Shown: one piece after another, positions 17,562 to 25,614 of the stretch
Layout: each line of letters opens with the position of its first letter
How positions within the stretch are numbered: the first letter of the stretch is position 1
From: AP-15 sp963703665
GTDB taxonomy: Bacteria; Pseudomonadota; Alphaproteobacteria; ATCC43930; CGMCC-115725
Assembly (NCBI GenBank): GCA_963703665.1
Contig: CAVPFB010000005.1
Span: 248,001-312,000, forward strand
Direction of reading: 5' to 3'
Length of the DNA: 64,000 bases
The notes under the pieces: model-generated
Seen by the model: the letters and a program-made list of their open reading frames with translations, nothing else
Database searches by the model: none
What the model was told of the DNA's origin: nothing
Translations under genes and position numbers: made by a program

Positions 17562-19019
17562 ATGAAGCTCCAGGATCAAAAGCTGTTCCGCCAGCAATGC
17601 TACATCGACGGCGAATGGGTCGACGCGTTGAACCGCGGCACGATCCCGGTTACCAACCCGGCGAATGGCGAGACCCTCGGCACGGTGCCGCGGATGGGGG
17701 CCGAAGAAACCCGGCGGGCGATCGAGGCGGCGGACAAGGCGCTCCCGGCCTGGCGCGCCAAGACCGCCAAGGAGCGCGCCCACATCCTGCGCCGCTGGTA
17801 CGATCTGATGATGGCGAACCAGGAGGATCTGGCCGCCCTGATGACCGCCGAGCAGGGCAAGCCCTTGGCCGAGTCGAAGGGCGAGATCGCCTATGCCGCC
17901 GCTTTCATCGAATGGTTCGGCGAGGAGGGCAAGCGCATCTACGGCGACACGATCCCGGCGCATATGGCCGACAAGCGCATCGTCGTCACCAAGGAGCCGA
18001 TCGGCGTCACCGCGGCGATCACGCCGTGGAACTTCCCGGCGGCGATGATTACCAGGAAATGCGGGCCGGCGCTCGCGGCGGGCTGCACGATGGTGCTGAA
18101 GCCGGCGACCGCGACTCCTTATTCGGCATTGGCGCTGTGCGAGCTGGCCGAGCGCGCCGGGGTGCCGAAGGGGGTGTTCTCATGCGTGACCGGGGGTGCG
18201 AAGGAGATCGGCGGCGAGCTGACCTCGAATCCGATCGTGCGCAAATTGAGCTTCACCGGCTCGACCGAGATCGGCAAATTGCTGATGGAGCAATGCGCCG
18301 GCACGGTCAAGAAGATGTCGCTCGAGTTGGGCGGCAACGCGCCGTTCATCGTCTTCGACGACGCCGACATCGCGATGGCGGTCAAGGGCGCGATCGCCTC
18401 CAAGTACCGCAATGCCGGGCAGACCTGTGTGTGCGCCAACCGCATCCTGGTGCAGGACGGGGTCTATGACGCCTTTACCAAACAGCTCGCCGCGGCCGCC
18501 GGGGCGATGAAGGTCGCCGCCGGGTTCGAGCCGGGTGCCGTGATCGGCCCATTGATCGACATGAAGGCCATCGAAAAGGTCGAGGCGCATGTCGCCGACG
18601 CGCTCAAAAAAGGCGCCAAGGTCGTGATCGGCGGCAAGCGCAGCGCGCTCGGCGGCAGCTTTTACGAGCCGACGGTGCTGACCGATGTCACCACCGACAT
18701 GGTCATCACCCGCGAAGAGACCTTCGGCCCGGTCGCCCCGCTCTACCGCTTCAAGACCGAGGCCCAGGCGATAAGCATGGCCAACGACACTGAATTCGGC
18801 CTCGCCGCCTACTTCTACAGCCGCGACATCGGCCGGATCTGGCGCGTCGCCGAGGCGCTCGAATATGGCATCGTCGGCATCAACGAGGGCATCATCTCGA
18901 CCGAGATCGCCCCCTTCGGCGGCATGAAGGAGAGCGGCATCGGCCGCGAAGGCTCGAAATACGGCATCGAGGAGTTCCTCGAGGTCAAATATCTGTGCAT
19001 GGGCGGCATCGACCGGTAA
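17562..19019 (+). CDS. gabD: Succinate-semialdehyde dehydrogenase (NAD(P)+)
   Basis: A 485-residue aldehyde dehydrogenase that oxidises succinate semialdehyde to succinate, closing GABA and 4-hydroxybutyrate degradation. PWNFPAAMITRKCGPALAAG, FTGSTEIGKLLM, the general base in LELGGNAPF and the nucleophile in AGQTCVCANR are all present. The C-terminus GGMKESGIGREGSKYGIEEF is typical of GabD. The start at 17562 follows GGGAGGTGGGCG. Its last 206 bp are duplicated at 20142-20348 beyond a foreign cassette, and the native downstream hairpin lies after that second copy. Confidence 0.93.
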   Translation: MKLQDQKLFRQQCYIDGEWVDALNRGTIPVTNPANGETLGTVPRMGAEETRRAIEAADKALPAWRAKTAKERAHILRRWYDLMMANQEDLAALMTAEQGKPLAESKGEIAYAAAFIEWFGEEGKRIYGDTIPAHMADKRIVVTKEPIGVTAAITPWNFPAAMITRKCGPALAAGCTMVLKPATATPYSALALCELAERAGVPKGVFSCVTGGAKEIGGELTSNPIVRKLSFTGSTEIGKLLMEQCAGTVKKMSLELGGNAPFIVFDDADIAMAVKGAIASKYRNAGQTCVCANRILVQDGVYDAFTKQLAAAAGAMKVAAGFEPGAVIGPLIDMKAIEKVEAHVADALKKGAKVVIGGKRSALGGSFYEPTVLTDVTTDMVITREETFGPVAPLYRFKTEAQAISMANDTEFGLAAYFYSRDIGRIWRVAEALEYGIVGINEGIISTEIAPFGGMKESGIGREGSKYGIEEFLEVKYLCMGGIDR

Positions 19020-19054
19020 GTATGATTGGCGGCGCGCCGCTACGATGATTCACA

Positions 19055-19459
19055 ATGGAGTTTATCGTTATCGGTGCGCCGCGGAGCGCCAACGCAAACC
19101 CGCGGTCACGGCGACAATGGCGCGAACGGGTGGCACAAGCCGCGCGGGAACGCGTTCAGTCGGAAGGACTGACCGATGCGGACCTCGCGGTCTTGATCAT
19201 CTATTTCTATCATGGCGAAACGACGCTTGACGTCGATAACATAGCCAAATCCTTGCTCGACGGACTTAAGGGCGTGCTTTTTCGGGATGACAACCAGGTA
19301 TCGGAGCTTCTGATCCGAAAAAGCCGCTTCGGTGCTGGGTTATCTGTGACCGGAGCCAGCCTGTATCTGCTGGATGCAATCGAGCGTATGTCGATAGCAG
19401 GCTCCGATTTCGTCTATGTGCGCGCGGACGAAGCGCCCGACCATGGCAGGATCCCATGA
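19055..19459 (+). CDS. RusA-like crossover junction endodeoxyribonuclease
   Basis: A 134-residue protein whose central part TTLDVDNIAKSLLDGLKGVL followed by FRDDNQV matches the RusA Holliday-junction resolvase signature (D-x-DN...K..LD.L.G...DD.Q) with the metal-binding aspartates in place. RusA enzymes cut four-way junctions and usually come from prophages. Base composition is lower in GC than gabD and codon use differs. It lies 35 bp after gabD and overlaps the next gene by 4 nt (ATGA), making a two-gene unit carried on the cassette between the two gabD 3' ends. Confidence 0.8.
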   Translation: MEFIVIGAPRSANANPRSRRQWRERVAQAARERVQSEGLTDADLAVLIIYFYHGETTLDVDNIAKSLLDGLKGVLFRDDNQVSELLIRKSRFGAGLSVTGASLYLLDAIERMSIAGSDFVYVRADEAPDHGRIP

Positions 19460-20127
19460 GCAGCGGCACCGATTTCTTCACCAGCGAACGTGAAGCTATC
19501 ACGCAGTATGCCGACTGGTATTCGCAGCAAGGCTACCAGGTTTCGGTACACCCTTCACCGCGAGAACTGCCCGAGTTCTTGCGCACGCTGGCGCCAGATC
19601 TGGTCGCGCGCCGAAATGGCGAAAACATCGTTGTCGAGATCAAGACCTCCTCTCCGGCCAGCTTCGAACAAGTACAGCAGCTGGCCAGGGTATTAGAGAA
19701 TCGCGCCGGCTGGAAGCTGCAGGTTGTATATGCCGATCTTGCCGATCCAGAATGGACACCGCCCCCGGAACTGCCAGAAATTCAGGAACTTTCCGAGCTG
19801 TTGGCGAGCGTGGGTAGCGTCGACGGGGATGACGATCGGAGCCGTCTACAATTTCTATTGTTATGGTCGATCGTCGAGGGGGCGGCCCGACACCATCTAT
19901 CGTCGCTGAAGATCCCCCCGACCCGCCGGATTTCTTCATCGGCTCTGCTGAAGATGCTGCTGACCGAAGGCATCATAGAAGAAGATCGTTACGCAGTGCT
20001 TCGCCGCGGCTTGGCGGCTCGCAATGCCATCGCGCACGGCTTTCTCAACCAAACGGTCGATCCCGCCCTGTTAGAGGACCTTCGCAATACGGCCGGACGG
20101 TTGTTACGGTCGGTTTCCCAAAAATGA
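19456..20127 (+). CDS. REase-fold (AHJR-like) protein with a HEPN-like C-terminus
   Basis: A 223-residue protein. Residues about 45-80 hold PDLVARRNGENIVVEIKTSS, the D...ExK core of a PD-(D/E)XK nuclease of the type named after archaeal Holliday-junction resolvases (AHJR-like). Acidic and proline-rich residues 95-125 link it to a helical C-terminal region (130-223). That region ends in LAARNAIAHGFLN, an R-x4-H motif as in HEPN ribonucleases and related helical domains. Both assignments are by motif only. It is translationally coupled to the RusA-like gene and shares its lower GC. A role in DNA processing, defence or toxin activity is possible but unproven. Confidence 0.72.
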   Translation: MSSGTDFFTSEREAITQYADWYSQQGYQVSVHPSPRELPEFLRTLAPDLVARRNGENIVVEIKTSSPASFEQVQQLARVLENRAGWKLQVVYADLADPEWTPPPELPEIQELSELLASVGSVDGDDDRSRLQFLLLWSIVEGAARHHLSSLKIPPTRRISSSALLKMLLTEGIIEEDRYAVLRRGLAARNAIAHGFLNQTVDPALLEDLRNTAGRLLRSVSQK

Positions 20128-20141
20128 TCGCCGGCCCTCTT

Positions 20142-20349
20142 GCCTACAGCCGCGACATCGGTCGCATCTGGCGGGTCGCCGAGGCGCTCGAATACGGCAT
20201 CGTCGGGCATCAACGAAGGCATCATCTCGACCGAGATAGCACCGTTCGGCGGCATGAAGGAGAGCGGCATCGGCCGCGAAGGCTCGAAATACGGCATCGA
20301 GGAGTTCCTCGAGGTCAAATATCTGTGCATGGGCGGCATCGACCGGTAG
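20142..20349 (+). pseudogene. Duplicated 3' end of gabD
   Basis: This stretch repeats 18813-19018. The last 104 bp (20245-20348 against 18915-19018) are identical. Further upstream the copies differ at scattered, mostly third-position bases, and one extra G near 20204 breaks the frame. No start codon or N-terminus exists here. It is followed by a GGCGC-TTTC-GCGCC hairpin and ordinary chromosome, so it probably represents the original gabD terminus displaced by the cassette. Confidence 0.93.
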
Positions 20350-20392
20350 GCGCCGGAGTGCGGCGCTTTCGCGCCGAACTTCACGCGGCCTA

Positions 20393-20560
20393 GCGCTCAG
20401 ACGCAGACACCCGATTCACGCAACCCGTCATGGCCCCTCATGACCGGGCTTGTCCCGGTCATCCACCAGTCGCGGCACAAACTTCGCCGGTTTCCGTGGA
20501 TGCCCGGCACAAGGCCCGGCATGACGATCGAGGTGACACTGCACCATCTGAATGCGTCTT
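20393..20560 (-). repeat. About 170-bp repeat with nested palindromes, family B copy 1
   Basis: Read on the minus strand this matches 61183-61361 along nearly its whole length. It contains palindromic halves CATGCCGGGCCTTGTGCCGGGC and ACCGGGACAAGCCCGGTCAT, with outer ends related to TCAGATGG/CCATCTGA and CAGACGC/GCGTCTG. It resembles a non-autonomous MITE- or REPIN-like element and carries no gene. Confidence 0.8.
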
Positions 20561-20564
20561 GGCA

Positions 20565-21896
20565 CTAGCGCGGCAGAAGGCGGCCCCTGGTTTCGCGGCC
20601 CAGCAGCATCGCGACGATGCTGAGAACCGCAAAGCAGGTCATGAACGCCGTCACCCGGTTGAAGCTGCCGCCAAAGGCGCCGACCATGATGCCGGCGACC
20701 AGCGGGCCGAAGCTGGTGATGATCCGGGCGCTGCCGGTGCAGAAGCCGACCGCGCTCGCCCGCACCTGGGTCGGGAACAGCTCGGGCAGATAGATCGCAT
20801 AGCCGGAGAACACGCCGAAGACAAAAAAGCCGAAGATCGGCAATACGACCGGATACCACGGCTGATAGCTCGGCAGCGCCAGATAGAGAACGAGGCCGGC
20901 GGCGATCGTGCCGGCGCTGTAGAACATCACCGCAAACCGGCGGCCGACCGCGTCGGCGATAAAGCCGAAACAGATGTAGCCAAAGATGCCGCCGATGCTC
21001 CACATCATGATGCCGTGGCTGACGAACGGCACCGCCGCGGCCCCGGCGACGCCGTTTTTCTGCACCATGAACGACAGGATCGTCGGCAGCCAGATATTGG
21101 TCGTCCAGATCGCCAGCAGCGAGCCGAGCCCGAACAGCACCCCGACAAAGGTATTGTAGCGATGCTCTTTCGAGAATAGCTGCATCGGCACGAAGCGCAT
21201 GAATTCGCGGTCGTCCGCGGCGACCCGCTGGCCGGAGCTGACCGCCTGGCGCCGCTCGCGGACGGCGCCGAAGCGATCGGGCTCGAACACCCGGCGACGC
21301 ACCACCGCCAACAGGATGGCCGGCGCCAGGCCGACAAAAAACACCGCGCGCCAGCCATAGCCGCCGACCAGGCCAAAGGCCCAGGCGCCGAGAAAGGTGC
21401 CGAGCGCGCCGCCGGTCATCATGACGCCGGCGATCTTGGCCCGATGCGTCTCGCCGAGGGTCTCGGCGAGCAGCGGAATGCCGACCATCAGCTCGGCGCC
21501 GGTGCCGAGCCCGGCGATAAACCGGTAGACGGCAAAATCCCATACACCGTGCGACAAGCCCTGCAAGGCGGTGAACACCGCATAAAGCGCGATGCTGTAA
21601 GTCAATGCCCGCACCCGGCCGATATAATCGGCGATGGTGCCGAACAGAAAGCCGCCGACGGCCCAGCCGAGCAAGCCCGTCATACTGAGCAGGCCGCCGA
21701 CCCGACCGAGCTGGGCCATGGTCGGGTTGCCGCCGAGCAGCTCGGTCACCGCCGGCCGCAGCACCAGCGAGTAGAGCCCGAAATCGGCGGCGTCCAACGT
21801 CCAGCCGAGCCAGACCACGAAAAACACCAGCCACTGATAGCGGCTGATCGCCCGCAACCCGCCGATCGGCACGACCGCGGCGCCACCTCTGTCCAT
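20565..21896 (-). CDS. MFS transporter
   Basis: A 443-residue major facilitator protein with about twelve hydrophobic segments. The loop after TM2 has GTIADYIGRVRALT (motif A type), and a PELFPTQVRASAVG signature occurs in the second half, as in the AAHS and sugar-porter-like acid transporters. The conserved acidic WTLDAADFG in TM1 fits proton-coupled transport of an aromatic or organic acid. The substrate cannot be read from sequence. Intact; no regulator gene is adjacent. The repeat at 20393-20560 lies immediately downstream. Confidence 0.9.
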   Translation of the reverse strand: MDRGGAAVVPIGGLRAISRYQWLVFFVVWLGWTLDAADFGLYSLVLRPAVTELLGGNPTMAQLGRVGGLLSMTGLLGWAVGGFLFGTIADYIGRVRALTYSIALYAVFTALQGLSHGVWDFAVYRFIAGLGTGAELMVGIPLLAETLGETHRAKIAGVMMTGGALGTFLGAWAFGLVGGYGWRAVFFVGLAPAILLAVVRRRVFEPDRFGAVRERRQAVSSGQRVAADDREFMRFVPMQLFSKEHRYNTFVGVLFGLGSLLAIWTTNIWLPTILSFMVQKNGVAGAAAVPFVSHGIMMWSIGGIFGYICFGFIADAVGRRFAVMFYSAGTIAAGLVLYLALPSYQPWYPVVLPIFGFFVFGVFSGYAIYLPELFPTQVRASAVGFCTGSARIITSFGPLVAGIMVGAFGGSFNRVTAFMTCFAVLSIVAMLLGRETRGRLLPR

Positions 21897-22274
21897 TCGC
21901 GCCCTCCACCGTTCACAGGAAACTCCCGGCCGGTATCCCTACAGCGCCGCCCTTGCGTGCTTGTCGTCACACCGTGTGATCGGCGGCGGCGCTGCGCCCG
22001 CGCTCTGCCGGCGCGTCCAGGGCGCCTGGTCCAAACGAGGACAGATCCGATCGCTGTCCGACTATTGTCGGCGGCGACTGCGGCGAAGTGCAAGCGTCGA
22101 GTGCGATCGCAAAGGCCTCGTCGGGGTTTTTTCTTGGTTTTTTGATTCGGCCAGCAGAAATATATCGTATAACGACAGTCCTGAAGCTGCTGAAATCCTG
22201 CTTCGGCGAAGATTTGCGCTTAACCTTTAGGCAAATGCACCAAAATCCACATCGGAAGCCAAAGTGACGCAGGG
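21897..22274. other. Intergenic region, no gene seen
   Basis: 378 bases between the MFS gene and the GMC oxidoreductase gene, both leftward. The stretch 22120-22230 is AT-richer than its surroundings, with T-runs near 22127-22144, and may hold the MFS promoter. I see no convincing coding frame, RNA or repeat. Confidence 0.4.
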
Positions 22275-24149
22275 TCAGCCGGCGAGGATCGCGTCGGCGG
22301 CCTTCTCGGCGATCATGTAGATGGCGCTGGCGATAAAAAACCCGGGGATGCGCGGAAAGACCGATGCGTCTACGACCCGCAGCCCGTGGGCGCCGTGCAC
22401 CCGAAAATCGCCGTCGAGGACGCCGCCGGCCTCCAGCGGGCCGATCGCGCAGCTGCACGATGCGTGGTGGCCCCAGGCGTGGGTGCGCACGAAGTCTTTG
22501 AGCTCGTCGTCGCTCTGCAACGCCTCGCCGGGCTGCTCCTCGGCGGCGATCAGGCCCTGTTGCGTGAGCTCCTTGGTCAGGCGGCGGACAAAGCGGATGC
22601 CGGCGACGACCGAGGCGAGGTCCTCCCCCGCCGTGTCATTGCCCTCCTCGAAATAATGGAAGTCGACGAGCGGCGTGTCGCGCGGGTCGGCCGAGCGCAG
22701 CCGCACCTCGCCGGCGCGGTTCCGGGTGTGCGCCTTGAGGATCGCCCAGGTCAGGTAATTGGGCTTGGTCACCTCGAGCGACGAATAGCCGGGGAAGTAA
22801 CCGCCGAACAGGCCCAGCAGCGCAAAGCAGAACAGATCGGGCAGCGGCCGTTCGGGCGCCGATTTGAGGATCGCCGCCAGCACCGCGCCGTTGCTGGCGT
22901 AAACCCCGTCATGCCCGGCGGCCCAATCCCGATATTGCGGGTCGCCACGGCTGAAGGTAGCGCCGTCGAGGATTTTCCAGCGGTCGAAATTCATCCGGTT
23001 GACGACGCCGATCTCATAGCGGTCCTGCAAATTCCGGCCGACCCCGGGCAATTCGATCCTGACCGGAATGCCAAACGGCTCCAGCGCCGCGCGCGGCCCG
23101 ATGCCGGACAGCATCAACAATTGCGGCGTGTTGAAGGCGCCGCCGCTGAGGATCACCTCGCGGCTGGCCTCCGCCTGCATCGGCGAGCCCGGCGTGGTCG
23201 CCGGCTGGCCATGCGCGCGGTAGAGCCGCTCGCCCTTCAAATATTCGACCCCGGTCGCGCGGTTGGTGTTGTCGAGAACGATCCGCGTGACCAGCGCGTC
23301 GAGCTCGAAGTGCAGCCGGTCCGGGTATCGCTGCGCGGTCTCCAGCACCCGCTCGCGCGCGCCGACGCGATGATGATGGCGCGTCGTCAGCGGCGTGTAG
23401 CGCACGCCGACCGCATTCCCGGCGACGAGCCGCCAGTCGTTCGGGTCGGCCTTCGATTTGGCGAGCCTGAACAGGCGCTCGATCGGCTGCCCGATATCCT
23501 CGAACGCCTCGGCCGCCGAGTGCAGCAGAACTTGAATCAGCCCGCCATCAGCGAGGGCGGCCTCGGGAATGGCGGTTTCGACATTGAGCCAGCCGTTCCA
23601 GCCATGACGCGACGGGTTGTCGTCGAACCTGGCCAGCACCCGCTCGAGCGGCCGGTAATGGCAGTTTTCGAGCCGCGCGAAATATTCGCGCATGTGCTCG
23701 GCGTTCCACGATGGGTCGCCGGTCAATTGCGCGATCCCGTCCCAATCGGCATTGTGCGGGTAGACGAGGATCATCGCATTGTGCGCGGTGCAGCCGCCCA
23801 ATGTGCCGGCGCGGGGATAGAGGATGCCGTCGACCACCTGACCGCGGTAGTCGCGGACATATTTCGGGTCCTTCGCCTGCATCGCCTCGTCGGCGTAATG
23901 GCGCACGAAAAAATCCCAGCGCAGCGCGTCGTTCTCGGAGGCGAAGCCGTGAAACGCCGGCACGTCGTAATCGTCGGGCAGGCGGTTGATGCCGGGCTGG
24001 TCGTCGTTGCTGCCCGATAAGGGCCGCGGATCGCCGCCGGCTTCGAGCAGCAGCACCCGCCGCCCGGCCTCGGCCAGCCGCGCCGCCAAGGTGCCGCCGC
24101 CGGCGCCCGAGCCGACAACGATGTAGTCGTATGCGCCGCTGCCGCTCAT
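22275..24149 (-). CDS. GMC family FAD oxidoreductase
   Basis: A 624-residue glucose-methanol-choline oxidoreductase. The N-terminal dinucleotide-binding YDYIVVGSGAGGGTLAARLAEAG, LEAGGDP, the LGGCTAHNAMILVYPHNADWD signature and GGAFNTPQLLMLSGIGP are present. The C-terminal active site HAWGHHASCSCAIG and VVDASVFPRIPGFFIASAIYMIAEKAAD follow. It oxidises an alcohol, but the substrate and electron acceptor are unknown. No signal peptide. The ATG at 24149 begins the conserved N-terminus; a GTG three codons upstream is an alternative. Confidence 0.93.
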   Translation of the reverse strand: MSGSGAYDYIVVGSGAGGGTLAARLAEAGRRVLLLEAGGDPRPLSGSNDDQPGINRLPDDYDVPAFHGFASENDALRWDFFVRHYADEAMQAKDPKYVRDYRGQVVDGILYPRAGTLGGCTAHNAMILVYPHNADWDGIAQLTGDPSWNAEHMREYFARLENCHYRPLERVLARFDDNPSRHGWNGWLNVETAIPEAALADGGLIQVLLHSAAEAFEDIGQPIERLFRLAKSKADPNDWRLVAGNAVGVRYTPLTTRHHHRVGARERVLETAQRYPDRLHFELDALVTRIVLDNTNRATGVEYLKGERLYRAHGQPATTPGSPMQAEASREVILSGGAFNTPQLLMLSGIGPRAALEPFGIPVRIELPGVGRNLQDRYEIGVVNRMNFDRWKILDGATFSRGDPQYRDWAAGHDGVYASNGAVLAAILKSAPERPLPDLFCFALLGLFGGYFPGYSSLEVTKPNYLTWAILKAHTRNRAGEVRLRSADPRDTPLVDFHYFEEGNDTAGEDLASVVAGIRFVRRLTKELTQQGLIAAEEQPGEALQSDDELKDFVRTHAWGHHASCSCAIGPLEAGGVLDGDFRVHGAHGLRVVDASVFPRIPGFFIASAIYMIAEKAADAILAG

Positions 24150-24171
24150 CGCAACCACCCTGATTGGCTGT

Positions 24172-24813
24172 CTAAAATCGAGTTTGACGGAACCAATATC
24201 CGGGAAGCATGGAGCGTTTAGCTAAAAGCTTCATCTTGGCAGCGTCAGCTTCGTCAAATGGTTTGCCTCGCGCCTGAATCATAATCATTGACGCTGTGCT
24301 CGGAGCTGAAATCATGAACGATCCCGCTTCATGCTCTTCTTGAACTCCATGCCCTACTGTCCATTCAATATATAATATAGGATACCCCTGGCTATCTTGG
24401 TAAAATTCCTCGTCTACAATTTTGCCGCTGTCGCCGAGATGCATGTCGTTTAATATAATACGTCTCATTTCTTGAATTTGAGATTTCTTGTCAGCTGGCA
24501 GCGGGTAAAGCATAATCGTCATAAGGCGCGTCCAACTATTAACGTCGTCGCCGTCGGGAACGTACTCAAGGGAAAGAAGATTGTCTATTTTGCTGGCGCT
24601 AGTAAATTTGTCGCATCCGAACACCTTGGCAACAGGAAGATAATAATATGCGAATCGTGCGACAAGTATTTTGTCTGAATCGGTATTCTGTGCAGGAATG
24701 GTCCCAGCGGAATCGTCGGCTAATGAACGAAGCGACACAAATCCGAAGAGGATAACAATTATTATCATCCGTATTGTCACCATCATGCTGCCTGCATTTA
24801 ACCAAAACTTCAT
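24172..24813 (-). CDS. Exported protein of unknown function
   Basis: A 213-residue protein that I do not recognise. Residues about 9-32 (MMVTIRMIIIVILFGFVSLRSLA) form a signal peptide with likely cleavage after SLA. The mature part is mixed alpha/beta with one Cys (VFGCDKF) and no repeats. GC is clearly lower than the neighbouring GMC and cytochrome genes, and the codons are AT-rich, which suggests horizontal acquisition. Its ATG at 24813 overlaps the stop of the upstream gene (TGATG), so the two are probably translated together. Confidence 0.75.
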   Translation of the reverse strand: MKFWLNAGSMMVTIRMIIIVILFGFVSLRSLADDSAGTIPAQNTDSDKILVARFAYYYLPVAKVFGCDKFTSASKIDNLLSLEYVPDGDDVNSWTRLMTIMLYPLPADKKSQIQEMRRIILNDMHLGDSGKIVDEEFYQDSQGYPILYIEWTVGHGVQEEHEAGSFMISAPSTASMIMIQARGKPFDEADAAKMKLLAKRSMLPGYWFRQTRF

Positions 24814-25571
24814 CAGCCGGCGATCTGCGGTGTTAGCGTTACCCTGCAGTTGCCGAAATTGATCTCGGTGCGGCCAGCCTCAACCTTGCCAAGGCCCATC
24901 ACCTCTTCCATGTTTCCCAGGGCACCGACGGCAATCGTGTCCTCGATGACTACTCCTTCAAAGTGCGCTGATCCGCCTTGTTGTGCCAGTCTGTCAAACA
25001 AAACCGGCCAGCCGCTCACCAACTTTATTTTGAAATCGCTTTGTGTAATCGACACAGTGCCATCATTGAAGCCTTCGCAGTTTGATCCGACTTTCATCGC
25101 GAAAGTGCCGCTAACCCGCCGGAAACCGCGTTGCCGGATCACCTGACCAATAACAGCAAACATACCCGAATAGGCTTTGGTATAGGCATCGACGTTCTCT
25201 TTGGTGACCGTTTGCGGCGTGCCGTTGAAGAAGCGCCCTTCGAAGCGCACCCCGCCTTCTACGAAATGAGGAAGCGCCTTGATCATGTAAGCTTGCGCAA
25301 AATAGTTTTTGGCCAGGAGTTCCGCCGGGGACGTTAGGAAGAGCTGATGGTAACGAGGAGCGTACTCGGTAAACAACCGTTCAACCTCGCTTGCGGACAA
25401 GATTGCCGGGGTTGTGCCTTGCGATTGCGCCTGGAATGTGGGGACACCCCATGCCAAAAGGCCGGCAAGGAAAAACACGATAGCCTTGCATCCTATTTCG
25501 CCCAGCAGAACGCTCAAATCTCGTCGATCTGGAGCCGTTTTCAGGTGAGGGTGCAGACGGTGTTCGATCAT
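24813..25571 (-). CDS. Exported protein of unknown function
   Basis: A 252-residue protein of no family I can name. A hydrophobic segment at about residues 27-46 (CKAIVFFLAGLLAWGVPTFQAQ) preceded by basic residues looks like a signal peptide, possibly with a true start later than the ATG at 25571. The mature part includes FEGRFFNGTPQTVTKENVDAY and two Cys (NCEGF, NCRVT) that could form a disulfide. GC is lower than its flanks. It is the first gene of a pair with 24172-24813, joined by a TGATG overlap. Confidence 0.75.
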   Translation of the reverse strand: MIEHRLHPHLKTAPDRRDLSVLLGEIGCKAIVFFLAGLLAWGVPTFQAQSQGTTPAILSASEVERLFTEYAPRYHQLFLTSPAELLAKNYFAQAYMIKALPHFVEGGVRFEGRFFNGTPQTVTKENVDAYTKAYSGMFAVIGQVIRQRGFRRVSGTFAMKVGSNCEGFNDGTVSITQSDFKIKLVSGWPVLFDRLAQQGGSAHFEGVVIEDTIAVGALGNMEEVMGLGKVEAGRTEINFGNCRVTLTPQIAG

Positions 25572-25614
25572 GGTGGCAACATAGAATTCCGATCGTCGGA
25601 GCCGGAGCGTTAAA

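Noticed and set aside
18915..20348. Assembly duplication as sole explanation of the gabD 3' repeat
   Set aside because: The upstream part of the second copy differs at many synonymous sites, which a simple assembly duplication would not produce, although it is not fully excluded.
22386..24020. 544-codon plus-strand frame
   Set aside because: Exactly antisense to the GMC oxidoreductase; no recognisable motifs, and the true gene has all family signatures.
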